Positions 35,542 through 44,760 of a stretch of 64,000 bases of DNA are shown one piece after another. Each line of letters starts with the position of its first letter. The first letter of the stretch is position 1. Under the pieces are notes generated by a model. The model saw only the letters and a program-made list of their open reading frames with translations, had not been told where the DNA came from and did no database searches. The position numbers and the translations under genes are program-made. Origin of the DNA: Streptomyces actinomycinicus (GTDB lineage: Bacteria > Actinomycetota > Actinomycetes > Streptomycetales > Streptomycetaceae). The stretch spans positions 1 through 64,000 of the forward strand of contig NZ_JAERRK010000031.1 of assembly GCF_016741775.1 (NCBI RefSeq), given 5' to 3'.

Positions 35542-36306
35542 GTGCCGGTCCGCGTGGAACGCCAGGAGTACGTCACCACGGTCGTCCTCTCCCGGCCGGA
35601 GGCCCGCAACGCGGTGGACGGCCCCACGGCCGCCGGTCTCGCCGCCGCGTTCCGGGCGTTCGAGGCGGACGACGACGCCCGCGTGGCGGTCCTGTGGGGC
35701 GAGGGCGGCACGTTCTGCGCGGGCGCGGACCTGAAGGCCATCGGCACGGAACGCGGCAACCGGGTGGCGGAGGACGGCGACGGACCGATGGGGCCGACGC
35801 GGATGCGGCTGTCCAAGCCGGTGATCGCGGCGGTGTCCGGGCACGCGGTCGCGGGCGGCCTCGAACTCGCCCTCTGGTGCGATCTGCGGGTCGCCGAGGA
35901 GGACGCGGTCTTCGGGGTGTTCTGCCGTCGCTGGGGCGTGCCCCTGATCGACGGCGGCACGGTACGGCTGCCCCGGCTGATCGGCGGCAGCCGGGCCATG
36001 GACATGATCCTCACCGGCCGCCCGGTCCCGGCCCCGGAGGCCTACGGGATGGGCCTCGTCAACCGTCTGGTGCCGAGCGGGCGCGCCCGTGCCGAGGCCG
36101 AGGCGCTCGCGGCGCAGATCGCCCGCTTCCCGCAGGCCTGCCTGCGCAGTGACCGTGCGTCGGTCCTCGACCAGGAGGGGCTCACGGAGGAGGCGGCACT
36201 GCTCGGTGAACTCCGGCACGGGGCGGGCGTGCTGGCCGCGAGCGCGGAGGGCGCCGCCCGCTTCGCCGCGGGCTCTGGACGCCACGGCTCGTTCACCGGC
36301 CTGTGA
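35542..36306 (+). CDS. Enoyl-CoA hydratase/isomerase (crotonase) family protein
   Basis: A 254-residue crotonase-fold enzyme. The oxyanion-hole segments are GTFCAGADLKAIG (about residue 60) and HAVAGGLELALWCDLRVA (about residue 105). At the catalytic position the motif reads WGVPLIDGGTVRLPRLIGG, so one of the glutamates of true hydratases is replaced; isomerase, hydrolase or lyase activity on an acyl-CoA is therefore possible. The GTG at 35542 follows GAGAAGGAG. It may be co-transcribed with the membrane protein upstream. It converges on the FAD-oxidoreductase operon with 63 bp between. Confidence 0.9.
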   Translation: MPVRVERQEYVTTVVLSRPEARNAVDGPTAAGLAAAFRAFEADDDARVAVLWGEGGTFCAGADLKAIGTERGNRVAEDGDGPMGPTRMRLSKPVIAAVSGHAVAGGLELALWCDLRVAEEDAVFGVFCRRWGVPLIDGGTVRLPRLIGGSRAMDMILTGRPVPAPEAYGMGLVNRLVPSGRARAEAEALAAQIARFPQACLRSDRASVLDQEGLTEEAALLGELRHGAGVLAASAEGAARFAAGSGRHGSFTGL

Positions 36307-36369
36307 GCCGCTCGGGGCCCCCGCGGTGCCTTCGCCGCCGCTTCCCCCGGACCTCCGTGGCCGCGCGGG

Positions 36370-37599
36370 TCAGGTGGTGCTCACCCGGATCTCTCCGCCC
36401 TCGGGGTCGACATGGTCGTGCCAGCGGGCGGAGAGCGGGAGGGGGCGGTTGGGGAGGACCGTTGCGGGGCGCGGCCGCTCGCGGTGCAGCAGACGGCCGT
36501 CCTGGCGGACGTACAGGACCGGGCGGGTCAGCGGAGTGCCGGTGCGCAGGACGTGGCGGGTGGCCCGGGCCCCGGGTGTGACGCGGTTCGGGGCGATCCA
36601 GCGCAGCGGCGCCTCGACGGTGACGGGTACGCCGGGGCCGGGCCAGGGCGCGCCCGCCAGGAAGTCCAGGACGGCACGGGCCGCCCGGGCACCCTCGTGG
36701 GCCGCGGTGCCGGCGGGCTCCACGGCGTGCAGGAGGTTGCCGGCGGCGAAGACGCCGGGCCGCGAGGTGTGCAGGGAGCCGGCGACGGCGGGTCCGCGGG
36801 TGCCGGGGTCCAGGGTGAGGCCGCCGCGCCGGGCGAGTTCGTGGTCGGGGACGAAGTCGCCGGTGAACACCACGGTGTCGCAGGACAGCACGGCCGTACG
36901 GCCGTCCCGGTGGCGGACACGGACCCCGGACAGCCTGGCCCTGCCGAGCAGTTCGGTGACCGTGGTGCCGGTCAGCAGCGGGATGCCGTGGACCAGCCGG
37001 GCCGCCTGGGCTCTGGTGCGGCCGGTCTGGGCCCGCGGGTGCTCCGTGACCAGGGCGACGACCTCGGCGCCGGCGGCGCGGACGGTGCCGGCTGCGGCAT
37101 AGGAGACGTCCTCCGCCCCGGCGACGACCACACGGGTGCCGATGTGCTGCCCGAACAGGTGGACCGCCTGCTGGAGTTCGCCGGTGGTGCAGACGCCGGC
37201 GGGGCGGGTGCCGGGCACCAGCCGGGCGGTGCGCGGGCGCTCGCGGGCACCGGTGGCGAGGACGACCGCACGGGCCTCGATCGTCTCCGGACCGCCGGGG
37301 CCGACGGCGGTGAGCACGGGCCCGGTGCCCCAGTCCAGCGCTGTCGTCCCGGTCCGCAGCGTGGCGCCCGCCCGTTCGGCGGCGTCCGTGAGCAGGGCGG
37401 CGTAGCCGGGACCGGTGAGCGGGCGGGTCCAGGTGCCGAAGCCGCCGTGCGCGCAGTGCCGGGGCACTCCGCCGGGCTGCGTCTCCCGCTCCAGCACCTC
37501 CACGCGTCCGGCACCGGCGGCGGCCAGCCGCGCGGCTGCGGCGAGCCCGGCGGGTCCGGCACCGACGACGAGGACGTCGGTGCGGCGCACTGTCGTCAT
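36370..37599 (-). CDS. FAD/NAD(P)-dependent oxidoreductase, GlpB/HcnB-like partner
   Basis: A 409-residue flavoprotein. It has the N-terminal dinucleotide fold VLVVGAGPAGLAAAARLAAAG and a second NAD-type fold in RVVVAGAEDVSYAAAGTVRAAG (about residue 150). The FAD-closing motif is GVFAAGNLLHAVEPAGTAAHEGARAA. It resembles the small-dehydrogenase subunits paired with GlpA-like or HcnC-like flavoproteins. The ATG at 37599 overlaps the stop of the GlpA-like gene (37596-37599), so the two products are made together and probably form a complex. It is the last gene of the three-gene operon. Confidence 0.88.
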   Translation of the reverse strand: MTTVRRTDVLVVGAGPAGLAAAARLAAAGAGRVEVLERETQPGGVPRHCAHGGFGTWTRPLTGPGYAALLTDAAERAGATLRTGTTALDWGTGPVLTAVGPGGPETIEARAVVLATGARERPRTARLVPGTRPAGVCTTGELQQAVHLFGQHIGTRVVVAGAEDVSYAAAGTVRAAGAEVVALVTEHPRAQTGRTRAQAARLVHGIPLLTGTTVTELLGRARLSGVRVRHRDGRTAVLSCDTVVFTGDFVPDHELARRGGLTLDPGTRGPAVAGSLHTSRPGVFAAGNLLHAVEPAGTAAHEGARAARAVLDFLAGAPWPGPGVPVTVEAPLRWIAPNRVTPGARATRHVLRTGTPLTRPVLYVRQDGRLLHRERPRPATVLPNRPLPLSARWHDHVDPEGGEIRVSTT

Positions 37600-39011
37600 G
37601 GCGTGTCCCCTCCGGTCTGCCCCCGCTCGAACAGCTCGCGCACGGCCGCCCCGCAGTAGAAGCCCTGGCAGCGGCCGGCCCGGGCGCGGGTTCGGCGGCG
37701 CAGGCCGTCCAGGGTGCGGGGCGGGACCGTACTGCGCAGGGCGTCGCGGATCTCCCCGCGGGAGACGCGCTCGCAGTGGCAGACCAGGGTGCCGTACGCG
37801 GGGTCGGCGGCGATGAGGTCGGGCCGTTGGTAGGGGCGTGGGAAGGCCTCGCCGAGGTTGGGCATGGTCAGCGGATCCAGGTCCGCCGCCGGGCCGAGGT
37901 CGAGGCCGGTGCCGGCGAGGAGTCGGGTGACGTGGGCGGCGATGGCCAGGGACGCGGTGAGGCCGGTGGAGCGGATGCCGCCGACGGTGACGTACGCCTG
38001 CCCGGGGTGAGCGGCGATCCGGTAGTCCTCGTGCTCGGTGGCCGCCCGCAGCCCGGCGTAGACGGCGGTGACGTCCTCGTCCAGCAGGGCGGGCAGGATG
38101 CGCCGGCCCTGCTCCCGCAGCGCGGCGAGTCCTTCGGCGGTGGAGCCGGTGGCCCGCTTGTCGTGCAGGTCCTCGGCGGTGGGGCCGAGCAGGACGTTGC
38201 CGTAGACGGTGGGGGCGACCAGCACGCCCTTGCCGAGGGCGGTCGGCACGGGCAGCAGGATGTGCCGCACGAGCGGGCGGGCGAGCTTGTCGTGAACGAG
38301 GAGCTGGCCGCGCCGCGGTGTCACGGTGAAGTCCCGGTGACCGAGGACGCGGTCCAGGGTGTCGGCGTGCAGTCCGGCCGCGTTGACGAGCCGGCGGGCG
38401 TGCAGGGTGCCGCGGCTCGTGCTCAGCCGGTGCCCGTCCGCCCGTGCCACGTGCCGCACCGCCGTGTTGAGATGCAGGTCGGCGCCGGCGCGGACCGCCT
38501 GGGTGGCGTAGGCCAGGGTGGTCGTCCAGGGGCAGATGATGCTCTCGCCGGGGATGTGCAGGGCGCCGCGCGCGCCGGCACCCAGGTGCGGTTCGCGGGC
38601 GTACAGTTCCGCGGTGCCCAGCAGGCGGGTCTCGGTGTACCCGTTGTGCCCGGCCTTCGCGGCCAGCCCGGGCAGCGCGGCGAGCTGTTCCTCGTCCCAG
38701 GCGACCAGCAGTGCTCCGACCCGTTCCACGGGGATGCCGGTCTCGGCGGCGTAGGCGCCGAGCAGTCGGTACCCCTCGCGGACCAGCCGGGCCTCCTGGG
38801 TGCCGGGGGTCGCGTCGAATCCGGTGTGCAGGATCGCGGTGTTGGCCTTGGAGGTGCCCTGGCCGACGTCGTCCTGGGCCTCGACGAGAGCCACGCTCAG
38901 CCGTGGGTGGCGGGCGAGTTCGCGGGCGATGGCGCAGCCGACCACGCCGGCGCCGACGATCGCCACGTCGTACGTCTGCTCCGGGAGCGGGCCGTCCGCC
39001 GTGACCGTCAC
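37596..39011 (-). CDS. GlpA-like FAD dehydrogenase with C-terminal BFD [2Fe-2S] domain
   Basis: A 471-residue flavoprotein. The FAD fold begins VAIVGAGVVGCAIARELARH, the body has the DAO/GlpA pattern (GTSKANTAILHTGFDA; VNAAGLHADTL; VGGIRSTGLTAS), and a BFD-type iron-sulfur tail ends it with Cys ligands in LVCHCERVSRGEI and RCQGFYCG. This is the layout of anaerobic glycerol-3-phosphate dehydrogenase subunit A. The substrate is likely glycerol 3-phosphate or a related polyol phosphate, made by the kinase encoded just upstream. The GTG at 39011 overlaps the kinase stop (39008-39011). Confidence 0.9.
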   Translation of the reverse strand: MTVTADGPLPEQTYDVAIVGAGVVGCAIARELARHPRLSVALVEAQDDVGQGTSKANTAILHTGFDATPGTQEARLVREGYRLLGAYAAETGIPVERVGALLVAWDEEQLAALPGLAAKAGHNGYTETRLLGTAELYAREPHLGAGARGALHIPGESIICPWTTTLAYATQAVRAGADLHLNTAVRHVARADGHRLSTSRGTLHARRLVNAAGLHADTLDRVLGHRDFTVTPRRGQLLVHDKLARPLVRHILLPVPTALGKGVLVAPTVYGNVLLGPTAEDLHDKRATGSTAEGLAALREQGRRILPALLDEDVTAVYAGLRAATEHEDYRIAAHPGQAYVTVGGIRSTGLTASLAIAAHVTRLLAGTGLDLGPAADLDPLTMPNLGEAFPRPYQRPDLIAADPAYGTLVCHCERVSRGEIRDALRSTVPPRTLDGLRRRTRARAGRCQGFYCGAAVRELFERGQTGGDTP

Positions 39012-40438
39012 GGGCCGAGGAGAGCCGTGACGGCGCTGCGGAAGCCGGCACGGCGCTCGGCGGCCAGGTCGGCCGGGATGCGGGGCTCGTACACGGCGGC
39101 GGGTGCCCAGTGGGGCAGGGCCGCTTCGACGCCCAGGCCGGGATCGGCGCCGAGGCGGGCCAGGGCGGCGGCGCCGAGCGCGGTGGCGTCGGGCAGCGCG
39201 GAGACCTCGACCGGGCGTTGCAGCAGGTCGGCCTGGGTCTGCATGAGGAGCGCGGAGCGGGTGAGGCCGCCGTCGACGCGGAGCGTGTCCAGGGGGGTGC
39301 CGAGGTCGGTGGCGGCGGCCTCGGCGAGTTCGGCGACCTGCGCGGCTATGCCCTCGCACAGCGCGCGCACCAGGTGTCCGGCGGTGGTGTCGAGGCCCAG
39401 TCCGGTGAGGGAGCCGCGCAGGTCGCCGCGCCACCAGGGGGCCGCGAGACCGGCGAGGGCCGGCACGAAGGTGACGCCGCCGCTGTCGGGGACGGCTCCG
39501 CCGACGGGATCGAAGTCGGCGGCGGAGGAGATGACGCCCAGGTCGGTGAGCCAGCGGACGGCTGAGGCGGCGGTGTATACCTGCCCGTCCAGGCAGTAGC
39601 CGGTGCGTCCGGCGAGCCGCCAGGCCACACAGCCGACCAGGCCAGAGGTGCTGCGCCGGGGACGGTCGCCGGAGTGAGCGAGCAGGAACGCACCCGTGCC
39701 GTAGGTGCACTTGGCGGCGCCGGGTCCGGTGACGCGCTGCGCGAACAGGGCGGCCTGCTGGTCGACGATCAGCCCGGTCACCGGGATCTCGCGGCCGAAC
39801 GCCTTCGTCGTGCCGACGGGTTGGGCCGCGTCGGTCACCTCGGGGAGTCGCTCGCCGGCCAGTCCGTACAGGTCGAGGGCGCGCGGGGACCACTCGACGC
39901 GGTCCAGGTCCAGCAGCTGGGTACGGCCCGCGGTGGCGGCGTCGGTGACGAAGGCACCGGTGAGGCGGTGGACCAGCCAGGCGTCGGAGGTGGTGACGAC
40001 TCCCTCGCCGGTGCGGTGACGGCGAATCCAGGCCATCTTGGGCGCGGCGAAGTACGGATCGAGGGGCAGCCCGGTCAGCTGCCTCAACTCCTCGGCGTGG
40101 TCGCCGAGTTCGGCGCAGACGGTCTCGGCGCGCCGGTCCTGCCAGACCAGGGCGTCGGTGAGCGGCCGTCCGGTGGCGGGGTCCCAGGCCAGGACGGTCT
40201 CGCCCTGGTTGGCCAGGCCGAGCGCGACGACCTCCGCACCGGCCTCGGCGAGCGCGCGGCCTCCGGCCTCGACCACCGAGCCGTACAGTGCGGCCGGGTC
40301 GACCTCGACCAGCCCACCGGGCAGGTACCGCGGCCTGACCTCGGCGAACCCGGTGCCGATGACGCCGCGTTCCGGGCAGACGACGAGTGCCTTGGTGCCG
40401 GACGTGCCCTGGTCGACGGCGAGCACCGGCCCCGTCAT
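39008..40438 (-). CDS. FGGY-family carbohydrate kinase, glycerol-kinase-like
   Basis: A 476-residue sugar/polyol kinase. The ATP-site phosphate loop is LAVDQGTSGTKALVV at the N-terminus. The substrate-side signature GLANQGETVLAWDPATGRPLTDALVWQDRR (about residues 75-105) is close to glycerol kinases, and the C-terminal FGGY motif is RVDGGLTRSALLMQTQADLLQRPVEV. It should phosphorylate glycerol or another polyol. With the GlpA-like and GlpB-like flavoproteins overlapping downstream, it forms a kinase-then-oxidise pathway. I start at ATG 40438; the frame upstream has no coding character. No aquaporin or GlpR/GylR regulator is adjacent. Confidence 0.9.
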   Translation of the reverse strand: MTGPVLAVDQGTSGTKALVVCPERGVIGTGFAEVRPRYLPGGLVEVDPAALYGSVVEAGGRALAEAGAEVVALGLANQGETVLAWDPATGRPLTDALVWQDRRAETVCAELGDHAEELRQLTGLPLDPYFAAPKMAWIRRHRTGEGVVTTSDAWLVHRLTGAFVTDAATAGRTQLLDLDRVEWSPRALDLYGLAGERLPEVTDAAQPVGTTKAFGREIPVTGLIVDQQAALFAQRVTGPGAAKCTYGTGAFLLAHSGDRPRRSTSGLVGCVAWRLAGRTGYCLDGQVYTAASAVRWLTDLGVISSAADFDPVGGAVPDSGGVTFVPALAGLAAPWWRGDLRGSLTGLGLDTTAGHLVRALCEGIAAQVAELAEAAATDLGTPLDTLRVDGGLTRSALLMQTQADLLQRPVEVSALPDATALGAAALARLGADPGLGVEAALPHWAPAAVYEPRIPADLAAERRAGFRSAVTALLGP

Positions 40439-40559
40439 CGTGCGTCCTCCGCTCCGGACCTGAAGATCACCGCGCCAGCCTGCCGCCGCACCGGGCCCGG
40501 CGTCAAGGTCCTCCGGTGGTCGGCCAACTCGCGCCGCGGATGGTTGACTTGGCAACAAT

Positions 40560-40573
40560 GGTACGTCGGTACC
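40560..40573. promoter_or_regulatory. Small dyad between the kinase operon and the divergent gene
   Basis: GGTACGTCGGTACC forms a five-base inverted repeat around a four-base centre in the 253-bp divergent gap. It has the look of a regulator half-site pair, but the arms are short. A TATAGT at 40582-40587 could be a rightward -10, with no good -35 at the right distance. Confidence 0.25.
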
Positions 40574-40691
40574 TCCACCTCTATAGTGTCCGCCGACCAC
40601 ACGCGAGATCTCCATGACCGCCCAGGGGAGGGCTGTTGCCACGTCACCCCGCCAGCACGCCCCTGCGCCCGTGGACCGGGGCGGGCGGCTG

Positions 40692-41678
40692 ATGGCCAGA
40701 GACGGAGCCCGTCCCTCCTACGACCCCGCCGGTCCCGACCACGCGCTGCGCGCCGCCCTCCAGGACCTGCGTACCGGTCGCTGGATGGCCATGCGCACCC
40801 TGCTCGCGGACACCACGGACCGGGGGCAGTGGACCCAGCGCACCCAGGTGCTCGCGGCGGCCGCGGCCGGCACCGACGTGGTGCGGGCCTGGCTCGCCGA
40901 GGAACCGGGGAACGCGCACGCGACGGTGATGCACGCCCGGGTCGGCGTGGAACGGGCGCTGCGGGCCCGGCGCGAACGGCACCGCCGGACGCACGAGTTG
41001 TGGATCGAGGCGTGGGACGTCGCCCAGTCCGCCACGGCGGCCGCCCCGCACGATCCCGTGCCCTGGGTGTGCCTGCTGGCGCTCGCGCAGCTCGATCCGG
41101 AGCAGCGCTGGGAGGAGCACCGGGCGGCGGCGCCGGAGCCGATGCTGCCGCCGGGGCCCTGGGGGCTGCTGGCCGAGGCGGGCAAGCGGGACCCGTTCAA
41201 CCGCGAGGCCCACCACCGGATGCTGCAGTTCCTCTACGCGCGTGGCGGTTCGGGCCGGCTGGCGGAGGCGGCCGGGTACGCGCAGTGGGCCGCCGGTCAG
41301 GCCCCGCCCGGGTCCGCGCTGCACCTGCTCCCGCTGTACGTCCGGGTGGAGCGCTACCGCCGGGAGAGCGGGCACGACGCGGCGCTGGACCTGCACTGGG
41401 TGGTGGAGGAGGCGGCCCGCGAGGCGCGGCGCGCCCTGCACTCGTGGTTCGCGCACACGCAGGGCGCCGAACGCTCCGTGCTGGACCTCAACCACCTGGC
41501 CCACGCCCTGTGGGGGTCGCTCCAGTTCCCCGACGCGGCCCGGGTCTTCGAGGCGATCGGCCCGTACTTCACACCGCCGCCCTGGATGTACCGCACCCCG
41601 GACCGGGACCGCGCTGTGGCGGTCTTCGTCCAGGCCCGGGAACGCTGCCGGGCAGCCGGGGAGGGCTCACATACCTGA
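40692..41678 (+). CDS. Conserved hypothetical protein, TPR-like helical
   Basis: A 328-residue soluble protein with no signal peptide. It appears almost wholly alpha-helical, with repeated Ala/Leu/Trp-rich helix pairs (WLAEEPGNAHATVMHARVGVERAL; PWVCLLALAQLDPEQRWEEHRAA; WGSLQFPDAARVFEAIGPYF), consistent with tetratricopeptide-like repeats. The C-terminal part carries the Trp/His pair LHSWFAHTQGAERSVLDLNHLAHALWG. The function is unknown; it resembles a widespread Streptomyces scaffold-type protein. ATG 40614 would give 354 residues, but neither start has a good ribosome site. I prefer 40692, after GGGGCGGG. Confidence 0.65.
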   Translation: MARDGARPSYDPAGPDHALRAALQDLRTGRWMAMRTLLADTTDRGQWTQRTQVLAAAAAGTDVVRAWLAEEPGNAHATVMHARVGVERALRARRERHRRTHELWIEAWDVAQSATAAAPHDPVPWVCLLALAQLDPEQRWEEHRAAAPEPMLPPGPWGLLAEAGKRDPFNREAHHRMLQFLYARGGSGRLAEAAGYAQWAAGQAPPGSALHLLPLYVRVERYRRESGHDAALDLHWVVEEAAREARRALHSWFAHTQGAERSVLDLNHLAHALWGSLQFPDAARVFEAIGPYFTPPPWMYRTPDRDRAVAVFVQARERCRAAGEGSHT

Positions 41679-41897
41679 CCGTCCCGGCCCCGGCCCGGAA
41701 TTCCCCCGCCCGCAGCCACCCGACCGGCCCTCCGCGCCACCCCCGCACGACCGCCACCCCGGACCACCCTGTGCGACACCCTGCGCACCGCCTGGTTCCA
41801 CCCGCACGCCCCCCGGCACCACCCGCACCCCGCACGGCCCTCCGCACCACCCCTGAACGTGCCCGTTCGACAACCCGTTGATCCCGGAGGTCTCCAC

Positions 41898-43436
41898 GTG
41901 TCCCCCACCCCCGATCCCTCGATCGCCCCCGCGCCGGGGATGCCGCAGCAGGACGAGGAGCAGCGTCTGCGCGAACTCGGTTACCGGCCGGTGCTGGCCC
42001 GCCGCATGGGCGGGTTCGGCAACTTCGCGATCAGCTTCTCGGTGATCTCGATCCTGTCCGGCTGCATGACCCTGTACGGCTTCGGCCTGAACACCGGCGG
42101 TCCCGCCGTGATGCTGTGGGGCTGGGCGGGCGTCGGCCTGTTCGTGCTGTGCGTCGGTCTCGCGCTCGCCGAGGTCACCAGCGCCTACCCGACGTCCGGT
42201 GCCCTGTACTACATGGCCGACCGGCTCGGTGGCCGGCGCTGGGGCTGGTACACGGGCTGGCTGAACCTGCTCGGTCTGCTCGGCGCTATCGCCGGCATCG
42301 ACTACGGCGCGGCCCTGTTCACCGGCGCGTTCGCCAACCTCCAGTGGGGCTTCGAGCCGACGCCCGGCAAGACCATGCTGATCTTCTGCGCGATCCTGCT
42401 GCTGCACGCGGTGCTGAACCTGTTCGGGGTCCGCCTGGTCAGCGTGCTCAACTCGATCAGCGTGTGGTGGCACCTGGCGGGCGTCGCGCTGATCGTCGGC
42501 GCGCTGGCGATCGTCCCCGACCACCACCAGTCGCCGTCCTTCGTGTTCACCGAGTTCGTCAACGAGACCGGCTGGGACAATCCGCTGTACGTGGCGGCGA
42601 TCGGCCTGCTCCTCGCGCAGTACACCTTCTCCGGCTACGACGCCTCGGCCCACCTGTCCGAGGAGACCTCGCACGCCTCGGTGGCCGCCTCCCGCGGCAT
42701 CGTCCGCGCCATCTGGGTGTCCTGGCTCGCCGGCTTCGTGCTGCTGGCCGGCCTGACCTTCGCCATCCAGGACTACGACGCCACGCGCACCACAGGCACC
42801 AACGTACCGCCCGCCCAGATCCTGCTCGACGGTCTCGGCACCGACGCCGCGAGCGCGCTGCTGCTCGTCGTGATCACCGCTCAGCTGTTCTGCGGGAACG
42901 CCGAGGTCGCCGCCGCCAGCCGGATGGTGTTCGCGTTCAGCCGGGACGGGGCGCTGCCCGGCTCGCACCTGTGGCGCAAGGTGAGCGGCCGTACCCAGAC
43001 CCCGGTCGCCGCCGTCTGGCTGTCCGTCGTGGTGGCCTGTGTCCTCGCCCTGCCGTCGCTGTACTCGGCGACGGCGTACAACGCGGTGACCGCCATCAAC
43101 GTCATCGGCATCACGCCCGCCTACGCCATCCCCGTGTACCTGCGGCTGCGCGCGGGTGACCGGTTCCAGCCGGGACCGTGGCAACTGGGCCGCTGGAGCA
43201 AGCCGATCGGCTGGATCGCGGTCGTGTGGGTGGCCTGCGTGACGGTCCTGTTCTGCCTGCCGCAGGCGTCACCGGTCACCGTCGACACCATGAACTACGC
43301 GTCGGTGGCACTCGCCGTGGTCCTGGTCCTCGCCAGCGTCTGGTGGTACGTCGCCCGCCGGTCGTACGGAACTCCCACCACCGCGGCCTACGGCAGCGAC
43401 CGCGACCAGGCCGAATTCGCCGAGGGCATCGTCTGA
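41898..43436 (+). CDS. Amino acid permease, APC superfamily
   Basis: A 512-residue transporter with twelve predicted membrane helices. The helix-1 signature is GGFGNFAISFSVISILSGCMTLYGFGLNTGGP (about residues 38-68), and later blocks are TFSGYDASAHLSEETSHA and FSRDGALPGSHLWRKV. This matches the GABA/choline/amino-acid branch (BAT1/GabP-like), driven by proton symport. Substrate is not readable from sequence. The GTG at 41898 follows CGGAGG at seven bases. The preceding 219 bp (41679-41897) is a C-rich stretch without genes. Confidence 0.92.
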   Translation: MSPTPDPSIAPAPGMPQQDEEQRLRELGYRPVLARRMGGFGNFAISFSVISILSGCMTLYGFGLNTGGPAVMLWGWAGVGLFVLCVGLALAEVTSAYPTSGALYYMADRLGGRRWGWYTGWLNLLGLLGAIAGIDYGAALFTGAFANLQWGFEPTPGKTMLIFCAILLLHAVLNLFGVRLVSVLNSISVWWHLAGVALIVGALAIVPDHHQSPSFVFTEFVNETGWDNPLYVAAIGLLLAQYTFSGYDASAHLSEETSHASVAASRGIVRAIWVSWLAGFVLLAGLTFAIQDYDATRTTGTNVPPAQILLDGLGTDAASALLLVVITAQLFCGNAEVAAASRMVFAFSRDGALPGSHLWRKVSGRTQTPVAAVWLSVVVACVLALPSLYSATAYNAVTAINVIGITPAYAIPVYLRLRAGDRFQPGPWQLGRWSKPIGWIAVVWVACVTVLFCLPQASPVTVDTMNYASVALAVVLVLASVWWYVARRSYGTPTTAAYGSDRDQAEFAEGIV

Positions 43437-43620
43437 GCCGTCCGCGGAACGCCGGTCCCGGTACGAACTGGAGTGCCGGATACGGCAGGATGAACGAGCG
43501 CGCCGGTCGCCGGAGTTCCGGGGCCGGCGCGGTCGCACATCCCGGACATCGAGCAGGTGGCAACGTGACGAGACTTCACAACTGGCTCTCCGCGGCAGTT
43601 CCGCACCCCGGAGGTGACCG

Positions 43621-44712
43621 GTGAACCGCGCCCTGACCCTGGACGACCTGGTCCTCGCCGGTATCGCCCTGGCGGCGGGCCTGGTCCTCGCCCTCATGTC
43701 GCGCACCCTGCTGCGCTGGCTGGCCAAGCACGCCAAGCGGACCCGCTGGAGCGGCGACGACGTCATCGTGGACGCACTGCGCTCGGTCGTCCCCTGGGCG
43801 GCGATCGCGGGCGGCGCGTCGGCGGCAGCGGCCGTGCTGCCGCTCACCCGGTCCGTCCAGCACCACGTCAACCAGGTGCTCCAGGTCTGGCTGATCGTCG
43901 TGGTGACGTTCTCCGCGGCCCGGGTCGTCGCCGGCCTGGTCCGCACGGTCACCCAGTCCCGCTCGGGCGTCGCGGGCTCGGCGACCATCTTCGTCAACAT
44001 CACCCGCGTCCTGGTCCTGGCGATCGGCTTCCTGGTCGTCCTGCAGACCCTCGGCATCTCCATAGCGCCGCTGCTCACCGCCCTGGGCGTCGGCGGTCTG
44101 GCCGTGGCCCTCGCCCTGCAGGACACGCTCGCCAACCTCTTCGCGGGCGTCCACATCCTCGCCTCCAAGACGGTCCAGCCGGGCGACTACATCCGGCTGA
44201 GCAGCGGTGAGGAGGGCTATGTCGTCGACATCAACTGGCGCCAGACGACGGTCCGTCAGCTCTCCAACAACCTGGTGGTCATCCCCAACGGCCAGCTCGC
44301 CAAGGCAAACATGACCAACTACACGCGGCCCGAGCAGGAGCTGACCGTGCTGGTGCAGGTCGGCGTGAGCTACGACTCGGACCTGGAGCACGTCGAGCGG
44401 GTGACCGCGGACGTGGTCACGGACGTCATGACGGACGTCACCGGCGCCGTCCCTGAGCACGAGCCGGCCATCCGTTTCCACACCTTCGGCGACTCCCGGA
44501 TCGGCTTCACGGTGATCCTCGGCGTGGGCGAGTTCAGCGACCAGTACCGGATCAAGCACGAGTTCATCAAGCGCCTGCACCGCCGCTACCGCGAGGAGGG
44601 CATCCGCATCCCGGCCCCCACCCGCACGGTGGCCCTGCAGCAGGGCTCGGTGGTGATCCCGCATCAGCGCAGCGGTGAGGACGTGGCGCCGGAACCCACC
44701 CGGGCCGACTAG
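43621..44712 (+). CDS. MscS-family mechanosensitive ion channel
   Basis: A 363-residue channel. Three or four N-terminal membrane helices end in the pore helix LTALGVGGLAVALALQDTLANLFAGVHIL (about residues 155-185), then the beta domain PGDYIRLSSGEEGYVVDINWRQTTV and VIPNGQLAKANMTNY typical of MscS. The soluble vestibule follows (FHTFGDSRIGFTVILGVGEF). It releases solutes upon hypo-osmotic shock. The GTG at 43621 follows CGGAGG. The C-terminal tail of about 25 residues beyond the family end is polar. Confidence 0.93.
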   Translation: MNRALTLDDLVLAGIALAAGLVLALMSRTLLRWLAKHAKRTRWSGDDVIVDALRSVVPWAAIAGGASAAAAVLPLTRSVQHHVNQVLQVWLIVVVTFSAARVVAGLVRTVTQSRSGVAGSATIFVNITRVLVLAIGFLVVLQTLGISIAPLLTALGVGGLAVALALQDTLANLFAGVHILASKTVQPGDYIRLSSGEEGYVVDINWRQTTVRQLSNNLVVIPNGQLAKANMTNYTRPEQELTVLVQVGVSYDSDLEHVERVTADVVTDVMTDVTGAVPEHEPAIRFHTFGDSRIGFTVILGVGEFSDQYRIKHEFIKRLHRRYREEGIRIPAPTRTVALQQGSVVIPHQRSGEDVAPEPTRAD

Positions 44713-44723
44713 CGCCGGCCGCT

Positions 44724-44747
44724 GCCGGGCAGTGCTCTGGGCCCGGC
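44724..44747. terminator. Bidirectional hairpin between convergent genes
   Basis: GCCGGGC (44724-44730) pairs with GCCCGGC (44741-44747) across ten bases, inside the 48-bp gap between the MscS gene and the convergent small membrane protein. It can end both transcripts. Confidence 0.5.
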
Positions 44748-44760
44748 TCCGGCTCACCCG

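Noticed and set aside
41679..41897. The C-rich stretch before the amino acid permease as a repeat array or RNA gene.
   Set aside because: Only degenerate CCGCACCACCC-like similarity is visible, with no fixed period or stable fold that I can see.
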